Below, one piece after another: positions 21,085-31,101 of a DNA stretch of 31,101 nucleotides (position 1 is the first letter of the stretch; every line of letters starts with the position of its first letter). The notes under the pieces are model-generated. The model was not told the origin of the DNA and did no database searches. It saw only the letters and a program-made list of their open reading frames with translations. This stretch comes from Schoenoplectus triqueter (lineage: Eukaryota > Streptophyta > Magnoliopsida > Poales > Cyperaceae): contig CAXKVV010001151.1 in the NCBI GenBank assembly GCA_964058805.1, positions 1-31,101 of the forward strand, written 5' to 3'. Made by a program: the position numbers and the translations under genes.

Positions 21085-21615
21085 ATATTTAAATTATTTT
21101 ATTAAATTTATGTGAAACATATTGTCATTAACTATTTTATTAATTTTTATATAAATTTTAATATAAAATATTATAAAAATATTATTAACTATTAAATTAG
21201 TCTCAACGAGCCAGTTCGGTTAGTTTGTTAACTTACCGAGTCAATCTTAAACGAAAACTTTTGGGTTGAAAGTAGTTAAAAAGCTAGCTTGGTTCGGCTT
21301 GTTAAACTATCAGCTAAGCGCGAGCTTGACCCAACTCGACTCGGCTTGGCTCATTTACAACCCTAAATTAATAAGTATAGTTATAAACGACCACACTCAA
21401 GCCAATCTCATTAAGTTAACGAGCTAACTGAGTTTGTTCATTAAATTAACGAGATAACCGAGTTGATTTATTAAGTTAACAATCTAATCAAGTTGGCTTG
21501 CTAAACCTCGTTAAGGCATATTTAATAGTTAATAATATTTTTATGATATTTATATTAAAATTTATAAAAAATAAAAATATAGCTAATAGCAATATATTTC
21601 ACGTAAATATTAATA
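21085..21615. repeat. Long inverted-repeat (foldback) element remnant
   Basis: 21090-21230 and the reverse complement of 21470-21615 align for over 100 bases, with stretches such as AAAAATATTATTAACTATTA shared in full. Between the arms the sequence is rich in GAGCCGAG/CTCGGCT motifs and includes GGCTCATTTACAACCCTA (ending at 21366), which resembles a hAT-type terminus on the minus strand. No target duplication was found, so the class is open. Confidence 0.55.
21409..21498 (+). repeat. 30-bp tandem repeat, three copies
   Basis: CATTAAGTTAACGAGCTAAC begins at 21409, with related copies at 21439 and 21469. The period is exactly 30 and the third copy is the most diverged. It lies between and partly in the right arm of the inverted-repeat element. 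Confidence 0.75.
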
Positions 21616-23345
21616 ATTTATCAAGCCAAAAAAGTTGAGCCAACACGAAACGAGATAACCTAAACTCAAACTCGGCTCATTAACTTAATGAGCTGACATA
21701 TTAACAGCTTAAATTATTAATGAAAAAACTAATAACGAATCTATTCCGAATGAGTCACGAGTGAACCACCAGTATAGACCAGGTGATGTATAGATTGTGC
21801 TAACAGCCCATGAGACGCATCGGAAGGGGTGAGTGCAATTATTTTTGTCAGGATCATTGATCATATATTAGATTTAAATATATTAGTTAATCAGATAATA
21901 ATTAAAATACTAACACTTCCATATATTTTTTTATTTAATAAATTAAAAATTTAAGAAATTAAATCTATGAGTTAGATTAGAAAAGCTTAATCTAAAAGTA
22001 TTATATTTAAAAATTTATGGAGGTCACTTGACCATCTGGATCCATATAGATCTGTCCCTGCACATCCGCATTTAAATTTTCAGATACGGAATCCAATATG
22101 ATCAGGTATAATTTTCAATACGTATCGTATTATTCTTATAGTGTGCCAGTCCCCAATGTATGTCCCATACTTGTCCAGAGACGTATTAAATCGTAATTAA
22201 TTTTTATCAATTCAGAACATACAAATGCTAGCTAGCAGGATCCAATTTTTCTACACATTTTTTTTTATAAATATGTGAACTTTTATGGTTAACAATTGTA
22301 TATTCTTAATTAACAAATGAGTAATTGTAGTTAACAAATAACGTGTCGGGTATTTTCCTAAGTTTGCACCTCTATATGCTAAATATCTTATTGTGACCGT
22401 AGAGGCGTTCACTTTTAAAACTATGAACGTGATTTCGACAATAAAGTTAATTTTATTAATCATTTTCAAATAGAAATATACTCGTCACTTTTGTTTCTTT
22501 TTTAGAGATAGACAAGAAAAAAAAATTGCTTTGTTCCATCTAACGACATCGGCTATTGAAAAAGTAACAAGTTAGAACACTCCATTTACTCAGAAAAAAA
22601 AGGAAAAAAAATTGCAACAATCCATACTCCAAAACCGGTGTTATTGATATCACTTTCATCTAAAAAAAAACTAAAACTGTATTATTATGATTTACGAATT
22701 GCCCAAATATAAGAAAGGAATTATAAATTCTGCCATAGAATTTTCTTTTCTATTTTTCTCCATTTTTTTAGATTTTCTTGCTTTGAAGTGGTGCTCTATG
22801 CAGCAAAATAAAATGCATGAAAAAAAATTAAGAACGTGATTAATATTTCAGGCCTTTATAAAGTTCCGAAGGACAGGACTATTTATTCCGCTCTTTGGTA
22901 AAAAAAAGAAAATGAAAAAGCTGGAACATTTTTCTTTCGTATAAACTTGATGTGATATTCTTTATTTCATTTTTGAACTTACTTAGGAAAGGAAAGTTAC
23001 AATCAATAAGAGTTTTTTCTTTAAAAGAAAAAAAAGTATTATGAAGATAGAATCGATATGAAAAGATTTATTACGTACGCATATTAAATGAGTTATTATT
23101 CATATTAATGATTTTTTATACAATTTTTTTTAATGTATAATGTAACTCAGGTACAACTAATATAAATTGTAAGCTAAGGTGAGAGATTTTTGAATTTTTT
23201 TATAGAAATATAATTAGCACGCCTCTCGTAATTAAGAGTTACTGATTTGAATTTTGAAATATTGAAACTATATGAATCCAGCAAATTCTTGGTGCAAATA
23301 CTGAAACAAAGGTTTTTTTTTTGCAAAATTAGCTAAAACAGCACA
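21616..23345. other. AT-rich intergenic sequence, no gene recognised
   Basis: No frame over about 75 codons, no recognised motifs. The first 100 bases still contain GAGCCAACACG/CTCGGCTCATTAAC strings related to the foldback element on the left. The stretch ends at the target duplication of the LTR. Confidence 0.5.
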
Positions 23346-23350
23346 GCATT
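23346..23350. repeat. 5-bp target duplication of the solo LTR, left copy
   Basis: GCATT directly before TGTCACACCC. The same five bases follow the other end at 29223-29227. Confidence 0.7.
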
Positions 23351-26300
23351 TGTCACACCCTAGAATAAATAAAACGGATTAGGGGTGCTTAATCCTGCCA
23401 CGTACGCAGGATGAGACGTGCGTACATACGGAAGGCTAAATGAATAAAATAAAGCAATCACAGGATAAACAAAATAATAATAATATAGATATACATGACC
23501 ATACAGTCCAGAATGAACAAAGAGAATACAACGCCTACATAGGCGGGGGCTAGCTCCATCGGAATGGGCAGCAATCTCTCAAATAAAAACCCAAAAGAAA
23601 GAAATAAGACTCAAAAACCCGATGGATCCTATCTGACTACCCGGTTCACATGCAAATGCAGCGAAGCATCCCCGTCATCGCGCAGGACTGTTCCTAGCAC
23701 TCACTCTAGCAAAAATACCGAACCTGAAAATACCTGGATCCCACAAGCACCGTGGAAACGTGAGTAATTTAAAAATTACTCAGTACGGATTTAGATCCAG
23801 CCTTAAGATTTGATCTTCTTTCCTAGACTGGACCAAAAAACCGATACTGATGTTGAAATGCAATATAATATTGATGAGTAAATATAATAATATTGTCATG
23901 CATTTGACCTACATGATATGACATGATATGATAAAGAAACCCGAAATAAAAATTCTGTGGAAATATAATATAGAATATAAGGTACGAGAATCAAACACCC
24001 GAAATAAATATATATACCCAGATTGTAAATTTACCAGACTCATCCCGAGCGGGCACAACCAGGGCCCAACTTACTAACTTGGGCCTTGCCTAAGCGGGCA
24101 CAACCAGGGCCCGACTTACTAACTTAGGACTTTATGTTTGTGCAGCGACAACGCCGCACAAACGATAATTCAGGCTCCCGAGACGATAACTCCCTAGGAG
24201 AGTGAACGGCTATAAGCACGTACTCTGGTCTGTTGAATCTGATAATTTACCTTACAAAATATAAGTCAATGGATATAGTATGTCTTCAGTTGCCATATCA
24301 TAAAAAGGAGATAACTACCCGTGAATTAACAAAACGGAAACAAATGGGAGCCTACACTGGACCAACCAAGAGTCAGAGGACCGCATCCCATAAAAGTATC
24401 AAATCAAAATATAAACAAATGAGAGCATATACTGTACCCACTAAGGTCAGCGGACCGCATCCTGACTTTCTCTGTACCAACTAAGGGCCAAAGGAGAAAG
24501 CCCTTCGGACAATACTAGGATCCTAAATAAGCCGGATAGATATAATAATATAGTAGCATGAAATAGATTCCAGTCTCGGATATGGCCGCCCACACTAAAC
24601 ACTGAAGTACACGGTATCCTAATCGCTCAAATTTGGATTAAAATTTTAATCGTATAAAGAATAATAATAAAATATAATAAAGATCAAAAGAAAACACTCT
24701 GACACAGCCGAACCCGCCAAATGACGGGATCGGTGGATAATCCGACAGGCACAGATGCGCAGTACATATACAGACCAGTGGGTTCCACGGGCCTATGGGT
24801 CACCGTACGTAACCACAACGGTCTGGTTATGCAAGGCAACTCCGACTGAGAATTTACCCGGTCCACCTCTCAGCACTCCCATGCATTTAATGCATGATTA
24901 ACTATCTGACTTAATTAATAATTAATGATAGTAATAGTATTTTCCTAATAATTATAACCTACAACTTGAATTATTTAATCCTATCTAATCCTATCTCGGG
25001 ACTATTTCCCGAATCCTACTCCTACCCTATCTACATGCAATATGACATGCTATGACATGCGAATGCATGTATGTCTCGAATATGCTGGTCAATTTACCGG
25101 ATGCATATGACAGGTCAGATTTAAGTTTCTAATCATTTTTGGTCAGAAAACATCGCAATTCAGATTTATTTTAAAATAGTTTTATTTTCGGTTTGGATTC
25201 TTATTTCTGAAGAAAGGAAATCAAATCTCAGGAAACCGTACCTAGGAGTGCTGGTGAGGATCGCGGAATCGCTCTTTTCTGGAGGTAGTGCGCCGGCCTC
25301 GGGGTCGGCGTCTGCGTATGTTGGGTTAGGAACGACCTCGTACTCTGCGAGTGGATCAGAGTCGACTATATCACATATTTTAATTTAAATTAAATATTTA
25401 TTAGTTTTAACTTGATTTATTTCATATTTAACCATTAATTAAATCAATGTTTTAATTAACGTCCGTTTGAGTTTTACCATCTCTTCATTAAAAATTTCAG
25501 CAGCATTTCAGCTACATATTTGAGGTGTCAGAAATTTTAATCGTTCGCATATTGATCCGTTAAATTGTGTTTGATATTTATTTTATATTGTTTATCATAT
25601 TAATCATCTTTATACATATTTTGTTACTCTTATTTCGGGATTTGCTTAAGTTAATTAGTCATTCACGTCAAGTGCGTGTCGTTAATTCTTTATTAAATTC
25701 AAGTCCCAATTACCATTGTCGTATTTATATTCATTTATTATTTATTAGTGTGTTTCTCATTAAGTGATAAATTTTAAATTATTTAATGTTTCAAATTCGA
25801 AAATCAGCAATTACTCAGAAAATGACTAAAGCGTAAAAATTAAAAGCACTGATTCATTTTATTATTTCATTTCGATTACAACTACGGTTTACAATTACAA
25901 CGAGAATCAAAATAAAGGAAAATAATAATAAAATTACAGATTTTAAAGAGATAGAGAAATTGATTAATATATTATATATATATATAAATATATATATTCT
26001 TTATTTTTAATATTCTTTTAGTTTAAAAATAAGAAAATTACTTTATATATATATTTATATATTTATCTATATTATTTTGTTATTAAATAGATGAATTGAT
26101 AAATAAGTATTTATTTATATTAATTAATGCTATTTTATTATAAAAATAGAGAAATCAATTAATACATATATACTTATATATATATACATTAATATTATTC
26201 AATTTTCTTAGATAGAGAAATTGATTAATATATATTTTAAGATTATTATTATTCTTGTTATTTCATAACCCCTTAATTATTTATTTTATATTCTTTAATT

Positions 26301-27056
26301 ATATTTCATTTATATAGTAATATTATTTTGTTAATTAGAAAATATATATAATATAAGCTAGAATTCAAATAAAAATAAAATGAAAGAAAAGTAAAGAAAT
26401 TAAACTTAAATTTAAATTAAATATTTTTAATTTATAAAATCGTGTTGGTGTTTAATGTTCGGGTTCATACGTTGACTACCAAATCGTTGGTGTCAATGCA
26501 CCGATATCCCGAATCGGGACAGTCAGGGAATATAATCATTTCTCGTTTCTTTAGGTTTACGTATTAGTCAATGGATACCGCCTAATCTTTCGGGGCGGCT
26601 TCCAATTAATTAATCACCCTTTTTATTTATTCACCTTTAATTATCTTGAGATTTTTAAATCTATTGAGCCTTAATTTAATATTACTAATCCTAAGTATTT
26701 ATTTTTGTGGATTTATTGGATTCGTTGGCCCAATAGTAATTTATTTATTTTGAGTCCTTAATAGTAGGTTTGGGCCAAGTTTGCATTTGAATTCTTAATC
26801 CCATCTCCTTAACCTTTCCTTAAGCCCATTTATTTTAAATTCCACAGCCCAATTTAATTCTATATTACCTAGCCACAAATTTTTTTGATGCCCAATCATA
26901 ACAGGATGAGCTAATTAACAAGCAACAACACAATTTCAACAGTAACCCAACATCAAAATCAACACCCAGCATAACACAGAGGCAAATTGAAGTACAACCA
27001 GACATCATCAACCAAGTAACAGGGCGCAAATAACAACCACAAACAGCCTATACAAA

Positions 27057-28150
27057 TACCAGAACATCAATAAAGTGTAAGGCTAGAGCAACCAGCTCAA
27101 AGTCAAGGTAGGCAATAGAGGGGCAACACAACAAGCAACCACAGGGGTCAGTTAGGGGTTATTCAAGCAACAACCACATGGTTCAGGAGTTTGAGGCCCC
27201 TACTTCACTGGTACCAGTGTACCAGGTTAGAAATTCAAATCAGGAAATATACAAAAGCCAGCAAAGGTACATACCAGCAACAAACTCAAGGTCCTGCCTC
27301 ACCGGTACCATCCGGTACCAGTGTACCAAGACACACAACGAGTCAGCACATAAGGCAAAAAAATCATACAAAGGGCCAAAAACTAGGATTTAAGGGTCAT
27401 TAGAGGCCGAGAGACATAATAGAGTCAAACAACGAAATAGATTAGGCAACAATTATACTCCCATATCAGTATTAGACTGACAGCCCAAAAAGGGTCACAC
27501 AAAGCAAGAACAAATAGCAAGGCTCGATGGTCAACCATAAGTAGTAAGAACAATCACATCACAGACAAGCATTTCACCAAATGGGGGAAAATCTGGGGTT
27601 TATTTACCAGTACAGAAACCAGAGAGGCAGCATTTACCAGCACCCAAAAAAACTTTATCAGTAACCGGCCACAGGAGCAAACTAATACAGCAAAAGAGGA
27701 GAGGACAATTGATACCAGTAATAGAATAGATCAACATAGACCCAGTCTTGGGTCACACCAACAGGTGGTGGATCACAAGAGCCAGGTGGTACCACACAAA
27801 ACCAAACAGTATACAAATAGGGTCACAACAACCAAGCAAGAATCAAACACCAAAATCCACAATAGGAACAAGCAATAGAAATCAGCTAGGGTTTTTACCA
27901 GTAGGCGAACCAGGAGGCGAAAGGGTAGTGTTGCAAGGTACCGACTATGCATCAGGCCGAGAACCGCATCCACTGTGTCTCCATCACCTCCCTTCTCCCT
28001 TCTTACGATACGATTAACTCGAGTGGTAAGTGTTCCTATCAGTTATATGAACCTAAGCCTCAACACATGAGAAAGTAACCAACAGAGAGACACAAGAGGG
28101 CAGTGTGGGCTTTTAAGGGAGAGAGAATGATGAAGTTCGCGAGGTACCAG
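27057..28150 (-). repeat. TACCAG (CTGGTA) motif cluster in an A/C-rich block of the LTR
   Basis: TACCAG occurs at 27057, 27212, 27220, 27272, 27316, 27605, 27633, 27713, 27896 and 28145, ten times in 1.1 kb on one strand. Six GGTACC sites lie in the same block. From about 26890 to 27960 the plus strand is strongly A/C-rich, so the minus (LTR sense) strand is T/G-rich. Confidence 0.7.
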
Positions 28151-28199
28151 TTCCAAAAGGGAACGCGACAAGGCCAAAGAAATCAAGGTCATGATTGAT

Positions 28200-28516
28200 C
28201 TGACAAGTAGAGAGGGGAAGTAGCGGAAATACCGGGGAATCGGTAGGGGGAATAGACAGAGCGAAGAGAGAGAGAGAGCGCCAGAGGCATTAATGGAGGA
28301 GGGAGAGGGGGAGTGGGTGGTAAGGAGAGCGGTAGGGATCCTCGAGCGGAGGGGTCGAGAGAGAAAAAGAGGGAGAGAGAGTCATTTTCGTCGCTGGTGA
28401 GAGTCTCGAGGGAGACAGAGATAGAGAGAAGATGAGTGATAGAGAGATAAGGGGGGAGACCGAGGGAGAGAGACAGACATGTGAGAAAGAGAGAACGGGA
28501 AGAGAGAGAGAGATAG
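28200..28516 (-). repeat. Purine-rich plus strand (CT-rich LTR leader)
   Basis: GAGAGA/GGGAGA runs fill over 300 bases, with hardly any pyrimidine runs. In minus orientation this is a CTCTCT-rich tract downstream of a possible TATAAGG (28632-28638), as expected for a transcribed LTR leader. The long minus-strand open frames across it are low-complexity Ser/Leu/Pro strings and not genes. Confidence 0.7.
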
Positions 28517-29222
28517 TGATATTTTGCATTTAATGCAGGAGTTAATGAAGAGAGAGGGAGGTTCGTCCAAGATTTTATGTGACATTTTGATGTTGGTAAT
28601 GATATGGTTAGACGAATTATTAAATAAGTCACCTTATATGTTACCATTAGTTATTTATCCATTAGTTTCTAAGAATTTGCTTAAATTAAATATATTATCT
28701 CATGATCGTTATCTTCACATTTTAATTCTGTTGTTTATTATGTTTATTTTTCATTATCTCGTTAGATTTGACTTTTATTTCTATATTTATTTATGCTATG
28801 CTATTAATTCGAAATGGAGTTAAGTCATTTTAATTTAGTTTTTAGTTTAATTATATATATTTATTTATTTATGTGTTATTATTATTATTATCACCATGCT
28901 ATGTGAGTCTATTTAGTTTCAAATTTGAGTGATTTATTATTTATTTTTTTTAAATTGAATTATCTTCATTTGACTATTAATTAAATCTTTTAAATTTTAT
29001 TTGGGACTGATTTTCTGTTTACTTATTTAGTAAGTCATTCATAAATAAAAATAATAATAATGATAAATAAATTTATTATAATTTATTATAAGCTTTATAT
29101 ATCTATTTGTTTAATCATATATATCTTCCCTAAGTTATTGGTTTAAGTTATTTGTCAATTTACCTTAAATTATTTTAATTATTATCTTAATTATTAATAT
29201 TTCTTAATTAAATTTCACGACA

Positions 29223-29227
29223 GCATT
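29223..29227. repeat. 5-bp target duplication of the solo LTR, right copy
   Basis: GCATT, identical to 23346-23350. Confidence 0.7.
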
Positions 29228-29359
29228 AGTCCTCCTGATATTCGCTACATTCGATCAGCACGCCTTAATACTGAGTTACGTTTTAGGTCCCATGCGTAGG
29301 GGATGATTTAATTTAAGCTGTGCCTGGGTCCATGCGTCGTTGTCCATCTTGTCGAGAAT

Positions 29360-29641
29360 TAGAGGTTGTAAAATCCGACCTATCTCAACCCGTGAAATCC
29401 GGGCTAATATGATTTAATTTGATTTTTTAAAAAAGTCAAAATGATCCGATCTAATCTGATCCGATCAGAGATCAAATAATCTTCAATCCAATCGAAATCT
29501 ATCAAAAATCTGAAAAAATATAACATGTAAATTGATCCAACCCTGTTCCGATCCGATCCAACCCAATTTTTTTTAGAAAGTCAAACTGATCCGACCCGTC
29601 CAATCCGAACCCGAACCCGACCCGCGTGATTACCACCTCTA
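29360..29641. mobile_element. hAT-like MITE
   Basis: 282 bp with 12-base ends TAGAGGTTGTAA and TTACCACCTCTA, inverted at 11 of 12 positions. Flanks TCGAGAAT and TCAGAAT agree if one base was lost. The interior is rich in GATCCGA and CCCGACCC strings, as is the intron 3 element at 13966-14358, so the two probably belong to related families. Confidence 0.7.
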
Positions 29642-29648
29642 TCAGAAT

Positions 29649-30538
29649 CCATTGACTGGTCCTGTTCTGTTCTGTTCTATACTTCTATTGACTCGGTCAA
29701 TTCTTCCTACGGCTACCAAATTCAACTCCAGTCCTGATATATTTCTATTTGAATTTCCTTTCCCAACATCCTAAATTTTATGAAAATATCTATGACTAAC
29801 CGATATTAATCAGGATACGGCGCATAAATATTTACCTCCACCGTACAATAATGAACAAAATGAGTGCTTTGATCAGAATTGGTTGAGATCAATGTAATTT
29901 CTCATCAGATCTCTTCTATTGGTTAGATAGCCCATGTGTCAGTAGTAGGAAACTGCATACAAAGTTCAGCAAAATTGATGTAAGTTAAGATATTGTGGTA
30001 AGAAGGTGAGGTGAGTAAGATTTGTTCTCCTTGATTTCTCGTTTCTTTCTTCTCTTTCTCTCTCCCGTATTTGTACTTTTGGATTAGTGACAACTTTTAT
30101 TTCGTCCATCCAGATTGTCAATTTATACTTAATAATAATTATATATTGAACCAGTTGTATTTATTATTAAAATTTAAAGTCAACTTCGCCTAGAATGGAA
30201 ATCTACTACGGAATTTGATGGAATCTGTTTCATAACTTATATGAAATGAGTTATGGATCGGATATTCTGCTTCTCCGCGTATACATGTGTTAGAAATTTG
30301 TATTTTCTGTTAAAGAGGGAAATGCAGGTAAATTAAATTTATAAATTAATAAACTAGATGAATTAAGTTGGAGAAATCAAGCCTCAAGTTGCGTGCACGT
30401 AGCACTTTCTTAAGAACAGAATCGGCCCCTTTCGTGCAGAGATTTCTCTCCACAATCCACCCCAAGGACCCATCAAAACTCATTTCTCAATTTTCTAGCT
30501 TGTAGCACGATTCAGATATTTTATCATTCTAACCCTAT
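29649..30538. other. Intergenic sequence, no gene recognised
   Basis: Moderately AT-rich. A TGTTC run (about 29662-29678) is the only repeat seen. No frame or element boundary can be supported. Confidence 0.45.
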
Positions 30539-31101
30539 AAAAAATAAGTATTACATATATCCTTGTTTAAAAAAATTTGGCACGCATATGCCTATTTTCT
30601 AAACGCCGGCTTTCATAACTCAATTCAAACGCCACCATTCAGGGAAATAGAGAGTTGCAAAGCCAAAAAATTGATAAGTTTTCTAAACTCTCTGAACGCC
30701 AGTCTAAACTCTAAAGTCTAAACACTGACGTTCAAATATAATAGGTAAACACTAGCGTTCAGATGTAATGGATAAAGACCGGTGTTCATAGGCGTCTATA
30801 AACTTATCAGACATTCAACTATTATATATGAACGTTATAGTTCAGACTCTGGAGTTTAGACTTTGGCGTCAGCCGTGTTAAAAAACTTATCAATTTTTCT
30901 GCAAAAGTGCAAATCCCTATTTCCCTTAAAAGTAGTGTTTGGATTGAGTTATATATGAACGCCGGCGGCAGCATTTAAAAAATGGACATGTTCGAGTCGT
31001 GTTTGGATTGAGTTATGAACGCCGGCGGCAGCATTTAAAAAATGGACATGTTCGAGTCAAATTTTTGAAATCAAGGATACATATGTAATACTTATTTTTT
31101 T
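30539..31101. mobile_element. Giant foldback (hairpin) element, cut by the window end
   Basis: AAAAAATAAGTATTACATAT at 30539 is mirrored by the last bases of the window, and the match continues inward through AACGCCGGC, CTCAATYCAAAC, GGGAAATAG and AATTGATAAGTT. The two arms meet at about 30785, so almost the whole element pairs with itself. CYRGCGTTCA-like motifs recur in both orientations through the centre. The right end lies beyond the window, so termini and target duplication cannot be seen. It may be a MULE-type MITE or another foldback class. Confidence 0.75.
30935..31058 (+). repeat. 64/60-bp tandem duplication in the right arm of the foldback element
   Basis: GTGTTTGGATTGAGTTAT opens copies at 30935 and 30999. 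Both run through GAACGCCGGCGGCAGC to TTCGAGTC. They are identical apart from an ATAT insertion in the first copy, which suggests a recent event. The left arm has no matching duplication. Confidence 0.9.

Larger units (their letters stand above)
23351..29222 (-). mobile_element. Very long solo LTR (5.87 kb), probably of a Ty3/gypsy-type retrotransposon, minus orientation
   Basis: The segment begins TGTCACACCC and ends TTTCACGACA, giving TG...CA with TGTC/GACA inverted ends. It is flanked by perfect GCATT duplications. I found no gag-pol domain and no long internal direct repeat, so it reads as one LTR left after recombination, not as a full element. On the minus strand it starts TGTCGTGAAATTTAA and ends GGGTGTGACA, a form I associate with long plant gypsy LTRs; a CT-rich tract lies about 650-1,020 bases in, as in a transcribed leader. 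LTRs of 5-6 kb are rare but known in Tat/Ogre-type elements. Family assignment is inference. Confidence 0.6.

Noticed and set aside
27178..28017. Plus-strand frames of 66-89 codons at 27178-27403 and 27748-28017
   Set aside because: They come from the A/C-rich, stop-poor LTR block and resemble no protein family.
28578..28584. TGTGACA as the right end of the TGTCACA element starting at 23351
   Set aside because: Inverted match is good, but the flank (TTTTG) does not match GCATT. The end at 29222 has the exact duplication.
28189..28647. 152-codon minus-strand frame, Ser/Leu/Pro-rich
   Set aside because: Low-complexity product of the CT-rich tract in the LTR; two other frames are open there for the same reason.

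Overview
This is nuclear DNA from a seed plant, most likely a eudicot. It is AT-rich, it holds a 13-exon plant receptor-kinase gene with GT-AG introns, and it carries plant-type mobile elements (Ty1/copia with an initiator-Met tRNA primer site, MULE, CACTA, hAT, Helitron, long-LTR remnant). No bacterial genes, CRISPR array, rRNA gene or convincing tRNA gene was seen. All positions and alignments were read by eye.

Layout. (1) 966-7511 is a nested transposon. The outer element looks like a Mutator-like element (MULE): 126-bp inverted termini align without gaps (about 110/126 identical) and a 9-bp direct duplication, ATATATAAA, flanks it. It carries a broken gene fragment resembling a GRF-type zinc finger. 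A complete but dead Ty1/copia retrotransposon (1645-6457, minus strand) has inserted into the probable intron of that fragment. (2) 7592 to about 8500 begins with a CACTA-type terminus and holds a long perfect-centre hairpin. A 126-bp palindromic MITE-like element follows at 8668-8793. (3) 9158-19609 (+) is the only intact gene I can support: a 933-aa malectin-like/LRR receptor-like kinase of plant LRR-RLK subfamily I (the group that includes Arabidopsis FRK1/SIRK and IOS1). Its upstream region has four W-box cores, a TATA box and an overlapping upstream ORF. Intron 3 carries a hAT MITE with a perfect 8-bp target duplication, and intron 8 carries a minus-strand Helitron. (4) 19610-23345 is non-coding, with short tandem repeats and a long inverted-repeat element. 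(5) 23351-29222 is best explained as one very long (5.87 kb) solo LTR, flanked by the 5-bp duplication GCATT. (6) A second hAT-like MITE lies at 29360-29641, and a giant foldback element starting at about 30539 runs off the window end.

How it fits together. The kinase gene would encode a plasma-membrane receptor: secreted malectin-like and short LRR ectodomain, one membrane span, cytoplasmic RD-type Ser/Thr kinase. The W-box cluster suggests WRKY-controlled, defence-type induction. The rest is a record of successive transposon insertions. Those inside the gene sit in introns and leave the spliced reading frame open. I did not find a new multi-gene system. The most unusual items are the nested MULE with its zinc-finger cargo, the solo LTR of nearly 6 kb with strand-asymmetric blocks, and the foldback element at the right edge.
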